Shown here one piece after another: positions 15,396 through 23,285 of a stretch of 64,000 nucleotides of DNA. Position numbers and translations under genes: made by a program. Position 1 is the first letter of the stretch. Each line of letters begins with the position of its first letter. Source of the DNA: Nitrososphaerota archaeon. Its GTDB lineage: Archaea; Thermoproteota; Nitrososphaeria; Nitrososphaerales; UBA183. The notes below the pieces were generated by a model that was given only the letters and a program-made list of their open reading frames with translations, was not told where the DNA came from and made no database searches. Location: positions 1 to 64,000 of the forward strand of contig JAFMAU010000006.1 in NCBI GenBank assembly GCA_029784825.1, in the 5' to 3' direction.

Positions 15396-16159
15396 CGGCC
15401 AGCATCGCCGCAACGATACTGTTCTCGTCACTGATGGTGTCCAACTTCGTCATATTCTCCGGTTCGGAAGAGGACTTCAGACTCGTCTCCTTGGCCACCG
15501 AAGAGAGGGCTTTCCACGTCCAGTCGATGCTCATCGCCGAGACCTCGGCCCTGAACATGTTGGACGGCGCTCAGGGGCTTCTTTCGTCGGGGCACTTCAC
15601 TTGCTCGAATGCAACCGACTCCGTCGCCCACGTCATCAGCTCGGAGGTCGTGCATCTCAACTGGGGAGGCCTCAGGGCCGACTCCACGATGACGCTCTTT
15701 TCCGGCGAGTCGGCCGGGGACAATCTCACCGGCGTGCATCCGTTCAATGGGTCGGTCGGGGGCATGACTGACCTGAGCGCATTCATCGCAGTCCAGGGGA
15801 ACGCGCCTGACGGGAGCGTCAGGTATTTTAGGTCCGAACAGCACCTCCTCAACATCCCGCTCAGGCTCGGCGCCCTGACCGAGCGATGTCTCGACGCCGA
15901 ATCGGAAGTTTCCGCAGCGTTGGCCAGTCTTGGAGGGCAAGCGTGCAACTCAAGTTCCCTCGCGGGGGTGGAAACCTTGGTGGCGAGCGAGGTCAAGTCG
16001 GCAGCCGCAGCGGGATTCTCCCTGTCTATCGATTACTTCGTGACCTCCGCGCAGCCCTGCAGAGTAGGCTACCTGATCAGCGCGGAGCAGGCCAACGTAG
16101 CCGGGCCGGAAGGAGCCTTCGTCTTCACGGAAGATGAGTATGGAACCGTGGGGGCGTAA
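15374..16159 (+). CDS. Large pilin-like/secreted protein of pilus operon
   Basis: 261 residues from ATG 15374. MATRKGVAASIAATILFSSL is a charged start followed by a hydrophobic helix, as in pilins; the rest is a Ser/Thr- and Asn-rich outside domain with cysteines near 75, 180, 193 and 237. The earlier frame from 15098 would overlap the preceding gene completely and is not used. It ends 35 nt inside the convergent TFB-like gene. Confidence 0.6.
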   Translation: MATRKGVAASIAATILFSSLMVSNFVIFSGSEEDFRLVSLATEERAFHVQSMLIAETSALNMLDGAQGLLSSGHFTCSNATDSVAHVISSEVVHLNWGGLRADSTMTLFSGESAGDNLTGVHPFNGSVGGMTDLSAFIAVQGNAPDGSVRYFRSEQHLLNIPLRLGALTERCLDAESEVSAALASLGGQACNSSSLAGVETLVASEVKSAAAAGFSLSIDYFVTSAQPCRVGYLISAEQANVAGPEGAFVFTEDEYGTVGA

Positions 16160-17216
16160 CGCTGAGGAGCGCGCACGCGCTGGCCTGCCTGAAGAGCCCG
16201 CCGTACAGCTCTCGAACGGTGTACTCGGCCACCCCTCCGCTCTCCGCGATTTCTCTCTGGGTGAGGAGCCTCCGCCTGGTGCCCCTCCTGGCGAGGTCGC
16301 ATTCAGCAGCGTAGACGGCGGTGGCTGCGAGTGAACACGGGCTGTGACCGCCCCGTTCGGCTTCGCCGATCACGCACAGCACCCTGAGCGCGGCGCCTCG
16401 GAGGTCTGCGAAGAACTCTACGGGCTCCAGCCCAGCGGCCCGGATGGAGCGGGCCGGTCCAGCCATCGACCCGAGGCGGCCGACTATCCGTCCGACGTAG
16501 TCTTCAGCACGCGCGGGACTGGTCTTGAATGGTGAGTTGAGGGACAACCGGATTAGGGAGGAAGCCTTCACACGCCTGCCGAGCAGACTGTGGGCTTCGA
16601 CGACTTCCCTCAGGTTGGCGCAGTTCACACCCATAATCCGACACGCGGTCACTATGGAGTATGCGGAGACCGCAGCCGTGGAGATCTCGGTTCGGGCCTT
16701 CTTGGGCCCGAGGAGCGTCTTCGCGATGACCACAGCCTGGGCCATGACGACCTTGGGGAGCTCAAGCTTCTCGGCCACGCGCTCGATGAGCTTGGCGCAC
16801 CCGTAGACGGTGCTGTCTTCTCTGCCCGAGTAGTCGGAAACCAGCTTCAGGTACCTGTAGGTCGACGCAGACCCGGCGAATCCCCTGGAGAACCTCTCCT
16901 CAAACCCCGTGTCGGGCGGACCTAGGTAACCACCCAGGGCTTGGCCTGTGAAGTCTATTGCAGTGGGCGCCTTGGCGCTTCTCGTTTCTAAGATCTCTTT
17001 CCCGCTGACGATGCCGCACCTGTTGCAGACGAGTTCATCGCCGACGTCCACGAATTCGCCTGCGCATTCGGCGCACCTGGAGCTGGTTGCTGATGTTGTC
17101 ACGGACGGAGACACGCCCAGGGCTGTTATCCGCGACGTGGGACCTGGGAGTGCGGGTGAGCAACAGCCGGATTCGTTACCGCGGTCCCCGGTGCCCCGGA
17201 GAGGGGGTGGGTTCAC
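16125..17216 (-). CDS. tfb: Divergent TFB paralogue
   Basis: 363 residues. Zinc ribbon C48/C51/C64/C67 (RCAECAGEFVDVGDELVCNRC), then two degenerate cyclin-like repeats (about 125-215 and 240-335: KLIERVAEKLELPKVVMAQA; SLAATAVYAAECDLARR). A long unstructured N-terminus precedes the ribbon. The sequence is far from the housekeeping TFB at 1432, so it may direct a subset of promoters, perhaps the adjacent pilus operons (inference). GTG 17216 lies about 22 nt from the TATA-like element at 17235, so the transcript is probably leaderless. Confidence 0.8.
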   Translation of the reverse strand: MNPPPLRGTGDRGNESGCCSPALPGPTSRITALGVSPSVTTSATSSRCAECAGEFVDVGDELVCNRCGIVSGKEILETRSAKAPTAIDFTGQALGGYLGPPDTGFEERFSRGFAGSASTYRYLKLVSDYSGREDSTVYGCAKLIERVAEKLELPKVVMAQAVVIAKTLLGPKKARTEISTAAVSAYSIVTACRIMGVNCANLREVVEAHSLLGRRVKASSLIRLSLNSPFKTSPARAEDYVGRIVGRLGSMAGPARSIRAAGLEPVEFFADLRGAALRVLCVIGEAERGGHSPCSLAATAVYAAECDLARRGTRRRLLTQREIAESGGVAEYTVRELYGGLFRQASACALLSVTPPRFHTHLP

Positions 17217-17234
17217 CGAAATTGGTTGTCAACG

Positions 17235-17242
17235 GTTAAAAG
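17235..17242. promoter_or_regulatory. Shared TATA-like element between TFB paralogue and deoxyhypusine synthase
   Basis: The sequence gttaaaag reads ttaaaag on the plus strand and cttttaa on the minus strand. It is 28-35 nt before the ATG at 17270 and about 20-26 nt before the GTG at 17216 on the other strand, so one AT-rich element may serve both divergent genes. Confidence 0.45.
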
Positions 17243-17269
17243 AGCCAAGGGCGCGTGTGGGCTTTCCTA

Positions 17270-18229
17270 ATGCCGAAGCGGATGAATCTGGAGAAAGTGA
17301 GGGACGTCCACGCTCAGCCCTCCGGCGAGATCGTGGCGCTCATAGATCAAATGGGGCGCGGCGGGGGGTTCACCGCGAAGAGCCTCTCGCTGGCCGCCAG
17401 GATTCTGACAAGCATGTGCTCAGACCGCGGCTGCACGAAGTTCCTGTCTTTTCCCGCAGCGCCAGTTGCCACCGGGTTGAGGGGCGTTCTCGTCGACATG
17501 GTGAGGGACGGGCTCGTGGACGTCATCGTTACGGCCAGCGGCACGCTGGACCACGATATCGCGAGGTCTTTGGCTGACTACTACCACGGGAGCTTCGGGA
17601 TGGACGATGCCGTGCTGCACAGGTCAGGCTTTCACAGGCTGGGCAACCTGCTGATACCTCTGGACAACTACGGGCCCCTGATAGAGACAAGGATGCAGCG
17701 CCTCCTCGCCCGACTTTACGCAGGCGGGATGCGTTCGGTCACTTCGGAGACGTTGTGTTCGGAGATCGGAAAGGACCTCGGCTCATCTGACTCCCTCCTC
17801 TATTGGGCGCAGAAGAGAGGCGTGCCGGTGTTCGTGCCCGGGATCACGGACGGCGCCGTCGGAAGCCAGCTCTGGCTCTTCTCGGAGAGCCACAGGGATT
17901 TCAAGGTGGACCTGCTGGGCGACGAGCGCAGGCTGTCAGACATCGTTTCGGAGTCGAAGAAGACGGGCGCTCTCGTCCTCGGGGGCGGAATCTCCAAGCA
18001 CCACACCATCTGGTGGAACATGTTTCGCGGTGGGCTGGACTACGCCTGCTATGTCACCACAGCCGATGAGTACGATGGCTCTCTCAGTGGCGCCCAGGTC
18101 AGGGAGGCCGTGTCCTGGGGCAAGGTCAAGGAGAAGGCGAGTCAAGTAACCGTGAACGGCGAAGTCACGGCCATCCTCCCCTTCCTGGTCTCCTACCTGC
18201 GGGCCAAGAAGGCGAGGACGCGCGACTGA
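17270..18229 (+). CDS. dys: Deoxyhypusine synthase
   Basis: 319 residues. Transfers the aminobutyl group of spermidine to a lysine of aIF5A, the first step of hypusine formation, in the cytoplasm. Family motifs: FLSFPAAPVATGLRGVLVD early, VIVTASGTLDHDIARSL (NAD-binding), VPVFVPGITDGAVGSQ, and GALVLGGGISKHH with the catalytic lysine, then AQVREAVSWGKV. Length is normal. ATG 17270 chosen over the frame start at 17255 because the TATA element would place transcription start near 17262. Confidence 0.95.
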   Translation: MPKRMNLEKVRDVHAQPSGEIVALIDQMGRGGGFTAKSLSLAARILTSMCSDRGCTKFLSFPAAPVATGLRGVLVDMVRDGLVDVIVTASGTLDHDIARSLADYYHGSFGMDDAVLHRSGFHRLGNLLIPLDNYGPLIETRMQRLLARLYAGGMRSVTSETLCSEIGKDLGSSDSLLYWAQKRGVPVFVPGITDGAVGSQLWLFSESHRDFKVDLLGDERRLSDIVSESKKTGALVLGGGISKHHTIWWNMFRGGLDYACYVTTADEYDGSLSGAQVREAVSWGKVKEKASQVTVNGEVTAILPFLVSYLRAKKARTRD

Positions 18230-18283
18230 ACGTTCGATTCTCGAATAGCTTATAAAACGAACGTGGCGGCGGACGTCAGAAGT

Positions 18284-20449
18284 TTGTCCGCGGACTTCGC
18301 AGTTCTGGCTTTTGGGGTCTCAGTTGTCGCCCTGCTCTACGCTCTCGTCCTCTGGGTCTACCTGAGGAGGCAGAACCGAGGGAACGACAGGATGGTAGAG
18401 ATTGCCGACGCAGTGAGGCAGGGTGCGGGCGCCTTTCTCAGCCGCGAGTACAAGGTTATCGCCCCGATTGCCGTTGCGATCGCACTGCTGATCTTCGGGC
18501 TGATTGACTACCCGAACAGCACCGGCGGGGCGACAGCAGCAGGCTTCGCTCTGGGCGCCACCCTCTCCGCAGTAGCCGGTTACGTGGGCATGGCTGTCAC
18601 TGTGAGGACGAGCTCCCGGACGGCAGAAGCCGCGAAGAAGGGGCTAGGGAGCGCACTGCTGCTCTCTTTCAGGGGAGGAGGGGTGATGGGAATGACGGTG
18701 GTGGGTTTCGACCTGTTCGGCCTGTCGCTGTTCTACCTTGCCTTCGGCAGCACCATCGCGTCTTCTCCTGCCACACTTGCGGGGCTAGGTTTCGGCGCCT
18801 CTCTCATAGCCATGTTCATGAGGGTGTCGGGCGGAATCTACACCAAGGCCGCCGACGTGGGCGCAGACCTGGTCGGGAAGGTCGAAGCCGGAATCCCTGA
18901 GGACGACCCGCGCAACCCTGCCGTAATCGCGGACAACGTGGGCGACAACGTCGGCGACTGCGCAGGAATGGGTGCAGACGTGTACGAGTCCTACGTCGTC
19001 ACGGCAATCGCCGCGATGATCCTCGGCGCGCTCATCTTCCTGGACAGGGGCTCTCTTGGAATCTCCCCAGGCCTGTTGTCGGTCATCAGCTCGAACCAGC
19101 TTCTGCTGTATCCGCTGGCCCTCGGCTCGTCGGGGATCGTCGGGGCGATCATCGGCGGGCTTTACATCCGGAGTTCAATCAAAGCCAACCCGCTGCAGGC
19201 GCTGAACGTGGCGCTCCTGATCGGAGCCGTCATCACCATAGCCATCGACTTCGTGCTCGGGCAGAACATCTTCGGCGGTTCCGCCCTCGGCTACTATCTG
19301 TTCGCGAGCGCGATCGTCGGAGTGGTGGTCGTGGTGGTCATCGAGAACGTTGCCAACTACTTCACGTCCTACGCGTACAAGCCCGTGAGGGAAATAGCGA
19401 AGGCGAGCCAGACGGGCGCAGCCACCAACTTCCTCGCGGGTTACACAACCGGATTGACCAGCACGGCGCCTTCGGCGGTGGTCCTGGTCGTTGCCATACT
19501 GGCCTCTTACTATCTGGGCTACGCGGGTTCCGGAGGCAGCCAGCTGATTGGTGTCTACAGCACCGCCATTGCAACCATGTCGATGCTCTCCCTGACGGGC
19601 ATCATCATGTCGATTGATTCCTTCGGGCCGATCACCGACAACGCCAACGGCATTGTCGAGATGGCTGGACTGGACGAGAGCGTACGAAAGGTTACCGACG
19701 AACTGGACGCCATCGGGAACACGACCAAGGCCACCACGAAGGCGTTCGCGGTGATGTCTGCTGCGCTGGCCGCGGTCTCCATCTTCGAGGCTTTCCAGTC
19801 GGAGGTCAACACGGTGGTGTCCAATCCTTCCCATCCCTTGTTCGCAAAGTACGGGCTTCCCGTAGGGGGGGCCGTCTCATTCACGCTCACCGACCCTCAC
19901 GTCGTGATAGGGCTCTTCATCGGCAGCCTGCTGCCGTTTTACTTCTCGAGCTTCCTCATCGGTGCCGTTCAGAGGGCTGCCTTCAAGATGGTCAACGAAG
20001 TGAGACGCCAGTTCAAGGAGATACCTGGCATCATGGAGGGCACGGCCAAGCCGGACTACGCGAAATGCGTAGACATCAGCACATCGGCGGCGATCCGGGA
20101 GCTGGCCAAGCCCGGCGCCCTGGCGATCGTCACCCCTCTGTTGGTCGGCTTCCTCCTCGGCCCTGTGGCCCTGGGGGGCCTGCTGATAGGCAGCGTCGTT
20201 TCGGGCGTCTTCCTCGCCTTCTTGATGACCAACGGCGGAGCCGCCTGGGACAACGCGAAGAAGTTCATCGAGACTGGACAGTACGGCGGCAAGAAGTCGC
20301 CCGCGCACCAGGCCGCGGTCATGGGCGACACCGTGGGCGACCCGTTCAAGGACACAGCCGGCCCGGCAATCAATTCCCTGATCAAGGTCCTCAATACCAT
20401 ATCGATAGTGTTCGTGTCCGCCGTGGTTCTCTTCGCCGTCTTCGTCTGA
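18284..20449 (+). CDS. hppA: Membrane-bound proton-pumping pyrophosphatase
   Basis: 721 residues from TTG 18284 (728 from GTG 18263). About 15-16 membrane helices. Hydrolyses cytoplasmic pyrophosphate and moves ions outward. Signature segments: GGGIYTKAADVGADLVGKVE, then PEDDPRNPAVIADNVGDNVG for Mg-PPi binding, and the C-terminal GDTVGDPFKDTAGPAIN. The GNTTKA segment has Lys where K+-dependent enzymes have Ala, so this is the K+-independent type, normally H+-pumping. The TATA box gcttataaaa (18248-18257) is only 7 nt from the GTG but about 28 nt from the TTG, favouring a leaderless TTG start. Confidence 0.96.
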   Translation: MSADFAVLAFGVSVVALLYALVLWVYLRRQNRGNDRMVEIADAVRQGAGAFLSREYKVIAPIAVAIALLIFGLIDYPNSTGGATAAGFALGATLSAVAGYVGMAVTVRTSSRTAEAAKKGLGSALLLSFRGGGVMGMTVVGFDLFGLSLFYLAFGSTIASSPATLAGLGFGASLIAMFMRVSGGIYTKAADVGADLVGKVEAGIPEDDPRNPAVIADNVGDNVGDCAGMGADVYESYVVTAIAAMILGALIFLDRGSLGISPGLLSVISSNQLLLYPLALGSSGIVGAIIGGLYIRSSIKANPLQALNVALLIGAVITIAIDFVLGQNIFGGSALGYYLFASAIVGVVVVVVIENVANYFTSYAYKPVREIAKASQTGAATNFLAGYTTGLTSTAPSAVVLVVAILASYYLGYAGSGGSQLIGVYSTAIATMSMLSLTGIIMSIDSFGPITDNANGIVEMAGLDESVRKVTDELDAIGNTTKATTKAFAVMSAALAAVSIFEAFQSEVNTVVSNPSHPLFAKYGLPVGGAVSFTLTDPHVVIGLFIGSLLPFYFSSFLIGAVQRAAFKMVNEVRRQFKEIPGIMEGTAKPDYAKCVDISTSAAIRELAKPGALAIVTPLLVGFLLGPVALGGLLIGSVVSGVFLAFLMTNGGAAWDNAKKFIETGQYGGKKSPAHQAAVMGDTVGDPFKDTAGPAINSLIKVLNTISIVFVSAVVLFAVFV

Positions 20450-20665
20450 GGACTGAACCTCGCGCTCGTTCGAAACTCGGACACCTCGCGCAGGCGAACG
20501 ATAGACCCGGTCATCCGCCTCTGAAAGGACGAATCACGCTCGACGAGAGGATGGCGACATTCTGCTGAGAGGGATCATGACGAGAGAAATGCACCGGGGT
20601 GCAATCCCGGCACGGGCTTGCGCGGGAACGGAATGCGGTTCCTATCCGGACCCGTCCCGCAGCAG
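20450..20665 (+). ncRNA. Hairpin-rich intergenic segment, RNA candidate
   Basis: Between hppA and a convergent gene. Plus strand 20588-20655 holds CCGGG-GTGCAAT-CCCGG, then GCGGGA ... TCCCGC enclosing GGAAC-GGAATGC-GGTTCC. Two adjacent GC stems with short loops look like a folded RNA. The first loop resembles a T-arm, and the layout loosely recalls a cobalamin riboswitch, but neither fits in detail. It could also be a bidirectional 3-prime end. Confidence 0.3.
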
Positions 20666-20938
20666 TCATTCAAACGGGAGAGGCTTCAGGTTGGCTCCTA
20701 CCGACCTCAGCTCGCTGCCGGCAGAGTGGGCCATGATCATGGCGTCGCCATCCGGCTTCACCGTCCTGACCGCGCTGCTCTCGAACCCGCTGACCCTGCC
20801 GCCCTTCTCGAACATGACGGACTGGTCGGTGATGTGCAGAGCAGCCTCTTCTCCGTCCATCCTCACCTTCGCGGTGTTCCGTTTTGGCTCGGTTGCCATG
20901 CCCTCGTCCCACCGAATGAACAGGCTCGCTTTCGGCAT
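20666..20938 (-). CDS. Small beta-rich protein, unknown function
   Basis: 90 residues, no signal or membrane segment. Alternating hydrophobic strands (ASLFIRWD, AALHITDQSVMFEKGG, GFESSAVRTVKPDGDAMIMAH, SELRSVGANLKPLPF) suggest a PH-like or small beta-barrel domain. Convergent with hppA. Start ATG 20938. Confidence 0.6.
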   Translation of the reverse strand: MPKASLFIRWDEGMATEPKRNTAKVRMDGEEAALHITDQSVMFEKGGRVSGFESSAVRTVKPDGDAMIMAHSAGSELRSVGANLKPLPFE

Positions 20939-21270
20939 TCAACTGCCGCCACCGCCTCCAATTCTACCACAAGACGAACGACAGGCGTAGTTCATGGGCG
21001 CTTATCAGCGGCAGTCAGCTAAGGAAGCGCGAGCCTAGAGGCAACGGAGCACTGGAAGTGGAGGAGGCGATACGGGCCCGATGTAACCGACAGAGCGATC
21101 GCCCTTGCGATTACTCGCGGTGTAACAGACAGGGACCCGAGACGGCAAGACACCCTCCATGCAACCATGCGGGTGCCGCCCTCAGGCGGGTCTTTGGGAG
21201 TGGTCTACAGAATCATCGGCCCGAAAAGGTGTATGATTATAACCGCGTTCTGGCTACAAGGGACGAGAAA
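20939..21270. other. Intergenic region with promoter of the DUF2283 gene
   Basis: 332 bp. A TATA-like gattataac at 21235-21243 lies about 30 nt before the TTG at 21271. Two similar words (TGTAACCGACAGAGCGA near 21082 and TGTAACAGACAGGGA near 21121) are too short and diverged to call a repeat. No gene seen. Confidence 0.4.
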
Positions 21271-21483
21271 TTGATAGACGTGCACTACGACGAAAAGGAG
21301 GACGCACTCGGGATTCAGTTGAAGAGCAGGGGCTACTGGAAGAGCGTGGAGGTCTCCAACAACGTGGTGATGGACCTGACGAAGGAGGGCGAGATCATTG
21401 GGATAGAGATTCTGGGGGTCAGGGACACCTTCAAGAAAGATGCGCCTCTGATAGTGTCGAGGGCGTCTGGCAAGAAGCGCTGA
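21271..21483 (+). CDS. DUF2283-family small protein
   Basis: 70 residues from TTG 21271: MIDVHYDEKEDALGIQLKSR, then VVMDLTKEGEIIGIEILGV. This is the DUF2283 pattern (YD...D.LYI, DxxGxIIGIEIL), a small fold often next to toxin-antitoxin and phage-like genes; function unknown. The longer upstream frame is not protein-like. The TATA at 21235-21243 supports a leaderless TTG start. Confidence 0.75.
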   Translation: MIDVHYDEKEDALGIQLKSRGYWKSVEVSNNVVMDLTKEGEIIGIEILGVRDTFKKDAPLIVSRASGKKR

Positions 21484-21533
21484 GCAATAGAATCAGGACA
21501 GACGATTCTCCCGAAGCGCTAAGCCAAGCGGAC

Positions 21534-21737
21534 TTCTGCTACAAACGCGATATCTGCTGGGTGGAGGTGACCAACGAGACAACCGAATCCCCAGAAGCAA
21601 TCCGCGCGATTTGTCAGGCCATGGCCCTGTCCGTTGGGGCGTCCCATCCTCAAAGGGTTTGGAGCCTCGAAGACCACCGCCGAGAGTTTCGCGGTCAGGT
21701 TTCTCCTTATCTAACCGCCGGTTTGACTTCACTCTAG
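21534..21737 (+). pseudogene. Truncated relative of the nuclease-like gene at 25452
   Basis: The plus frame reads FCYKRDICWVEVTNETTESP, then AIRAICQAMALSVGASHPQRVW, which aligns with the C-terminus of the 25452-25937 product (NRVGVCWVEVTNDTAKLSD, AVKAVSQVLALSVGNSRPEKVW). The N-terminal zinc and PD-like parts are missing and there is no plausible start, so it is a fragment. It lies directly after the DUF2283 gene. Confidence 0.6.
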
Positions 21738-21740
21738 GCA

Positions 21741-22247
21741 TTGACGACAGAACTCAAATCGATTCTTCGTTGGTACGAGTACAACTCCTATGCGAGAAAA
21801 CGGTATCTCAAGGCCATCTTCGATAGGATTCCCTCCAGAGTCAGGTACAGCGAGAGCTGCGCCTCCTTTCCCACGATCGTCCAGATCTTCCTCCATGTCC
21901 TAGATGCCTACAGGTGGTGGTTCATCTATGTCTACGAGGACCGGGTGAAGGAATACGAGAGGCATAGAGACAAGAGGCGCACGAGGAGGGAGGTCGAGGC
22001 TGAAGAAAAAGAAGTAGATTCGCTAGTCATGGCCTTTGTAAGGCGTTTGAGGGAGAAGGACCTTGACAGGGTGATACGTTGGAAGGACGGTCGCGACATT
22101 AGGAAGGACAGGCTCGGCGATATCCTGCTTCACATGGTAGAGGAGGAGCTACAGCACAGGGGCGAGATCAACGCGCTTTTCTGGCAGCACGATACCAATC
22201 CGCCCATCGTCCAATTCCACGATTGGATAAGAAGGACACGTAGCTGA
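21741..22247 (+). CDS. DinB-like four-helix protein
   Basis: 168 residues from TTG 21741. Four long helices with metal-binding histidines in DinB/YfiT positions: FLHVLDAYRWWF near 50-61 and LHMVEEELQHRGEINAL near 132-148. DinB-superfamily proteins are metal-dependent enzymes (thiol transfer and others) of mostly unknown substrate. No conserved partner is evident next to it. Confidence 0.75.
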   Translation: MTTELKSILRWYEYNSYARKRYLKAIFDRIPSRVRYSESCASFPTIVQIFLHVLDAYRWWFIYVYEDRVKEYERHRDKRRTRREVEAEEKEVDSLVMAFVRRLREKDLDRVIRWKDGRDIRKDRLGDILLHMVEEELQHRGEINALFWQHDTNPPIVQFHDWIRRTRS

Positions 22248-22311
22248 GGACCAACATTTCGTTGCCTATGCAGCGTCACTTTTGTTATGTCTCGTGAGTG
22301 CTCAATCCTCC

Positions 22312-22968
22312 GTGGTCCGCATCCTCTGGTTCAAGGAAACTAGCCGCTGGTCTAGGAGAGGCATCCCGCTCAGGGTGGTCTGGGGCAGCCCGAGGCAGCT
22401 CGTAATCCTTCTCTCCTCGTTTCTTACGGGATTGATCATAGCGACGCCGATGCCCACGGCCACATTGAAGCTCGTACCGATTGGTGCGCTCCTTCTGGCG
22501 GGTTCCGCTGTCGCCTTCTGGAGGGTGAAGATGCTGGCGCCAGAGCAGATCGTCATGGCGAGACTGCAACGCTTGACAGGTATTTCGCAACATGGCGAAA
22601 AGTCAGCTTCATTGGGAAAGACTGCTCATGTAGTAGAAAAGCCAGAAGAGAGCGCCTTCGAAATCGAGTCAGACAGCGCCGAGTCGTTCACCCCGCTTTC
22701 TATTACAGGGAGGTGGAAGAGGACGAAGCTGCCGAGGAAGGTCACGCTCTACGTGGACGGCGTCCCGAGGCCGGGGGCTGAGGCGCTGGCGATCCCTGCC
22801 AGCGATGCCGAGAGCGGGTACACAATCGTCTTCCTGCCCACAGCCGCGGACATCGGCGTGAGAGAGTTGGAAGTGAGGATCGAGGGCGAAGAGAAGCCCA
22901 TCTACAGGAAGAGTGTCGAGGCGAAGGTCAAGGGGGCGCGGTCGCTGGAGATGAAGAAAGTCTCGTAA
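22312..22968 (+). CDS. PrgI-like membrane protein, copy 1
   Basis: 218 residues from GTG 22312. Two close membrane helices near residues 25-70 (RQLVILLSSFLTGLIIATPM; LKLVPIGALLLAGSAVAFWRV) followed by K.LAPEQIVMARLQRL match the PrgI/TcpE layout of conjugation-type systems. Then comes a charged linker (LGKTAHVVEKPEESAFEIES) and a beta-rich domain (VTLYVDGVPRPGAEALAIPA ... TAADIGVRELEVRIEGEEKP) like an Ig fold. PrgI proteins partner VirB4/HerA-type ATPases. A paralogue is at 26744. Start chosen by alignment with that paralogue. Confidence 0.65.
   Translation: MVRILWFKETSRWSRRGIPLRVVWGSPRQLVILLSSFLTGLIIATPMPTATLKLVPIGALLLAGSAVAFWRVKMLAPEQIVMARLQRLTGISQHGEKSASLGKTAHVVEKPEESAFEIESDSAESFTPLSITGRWKRTKLPRKVTLYVDGVPRPGAEALAIPASDAESGYTIVFLPTAADIGVRELEVRIEGEEKPIYRKSVEAKVKGARSLEMKKVS
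22612..22689. repeat. 78-nt block identical to 27041-27118
   Basis: Perfect identity over 78 nt between the two PrgI-like genes, covering the linker LGKTAHVVEKPEESAFEIES plus six residues. Flanking coding sequence differs at many positions. The block also uses more A/T-ending codons than its surroundings. Confidence 0.85.
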
Positions 22969-23285
22969 ATCGAGAATGGTATGTGTTTAGGTGTCTACTC
23001 CCGATTAGTGTGTATGTACCTCCTTTTGCTAAAACAAGCCCAGAATTGGCTTCTTTCACGAACGGTCATACCTTGAGCGGAAAAGGCAGAATACGGCTTC
23101 TTTTCTGATTTGGAGTAGATTCCTGTCTCTTCCAAGGTTTTGACCTAGACACATACCAATCATCAAATCATATCGTTGAGGGACAACATCGATTGACGGG
23201 ACTAGAAGCAGGTTGAAAGAGAGACGCTCGCCTCGGAAGGAATTTCGCTCCCACTTCGAATCAGGCTTATTAACAAAGCCGACAG
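22969..23285. other. AT-richer intergenic region before GH99-like gene
   Basis: About 317 bp, visibly richer in A/T than neighbouring DNA. A TATA-like cttattaac at 23266-23274 precedes the next gene. Nothing else identified. Confidence 0.4.

Noticed and set aside
20588..20655. Cobalamin riboswitch
   Set aside because: Some local similarity, but the conserved B12-box and GCCACUG core are missing and no cobalamin gene follows.
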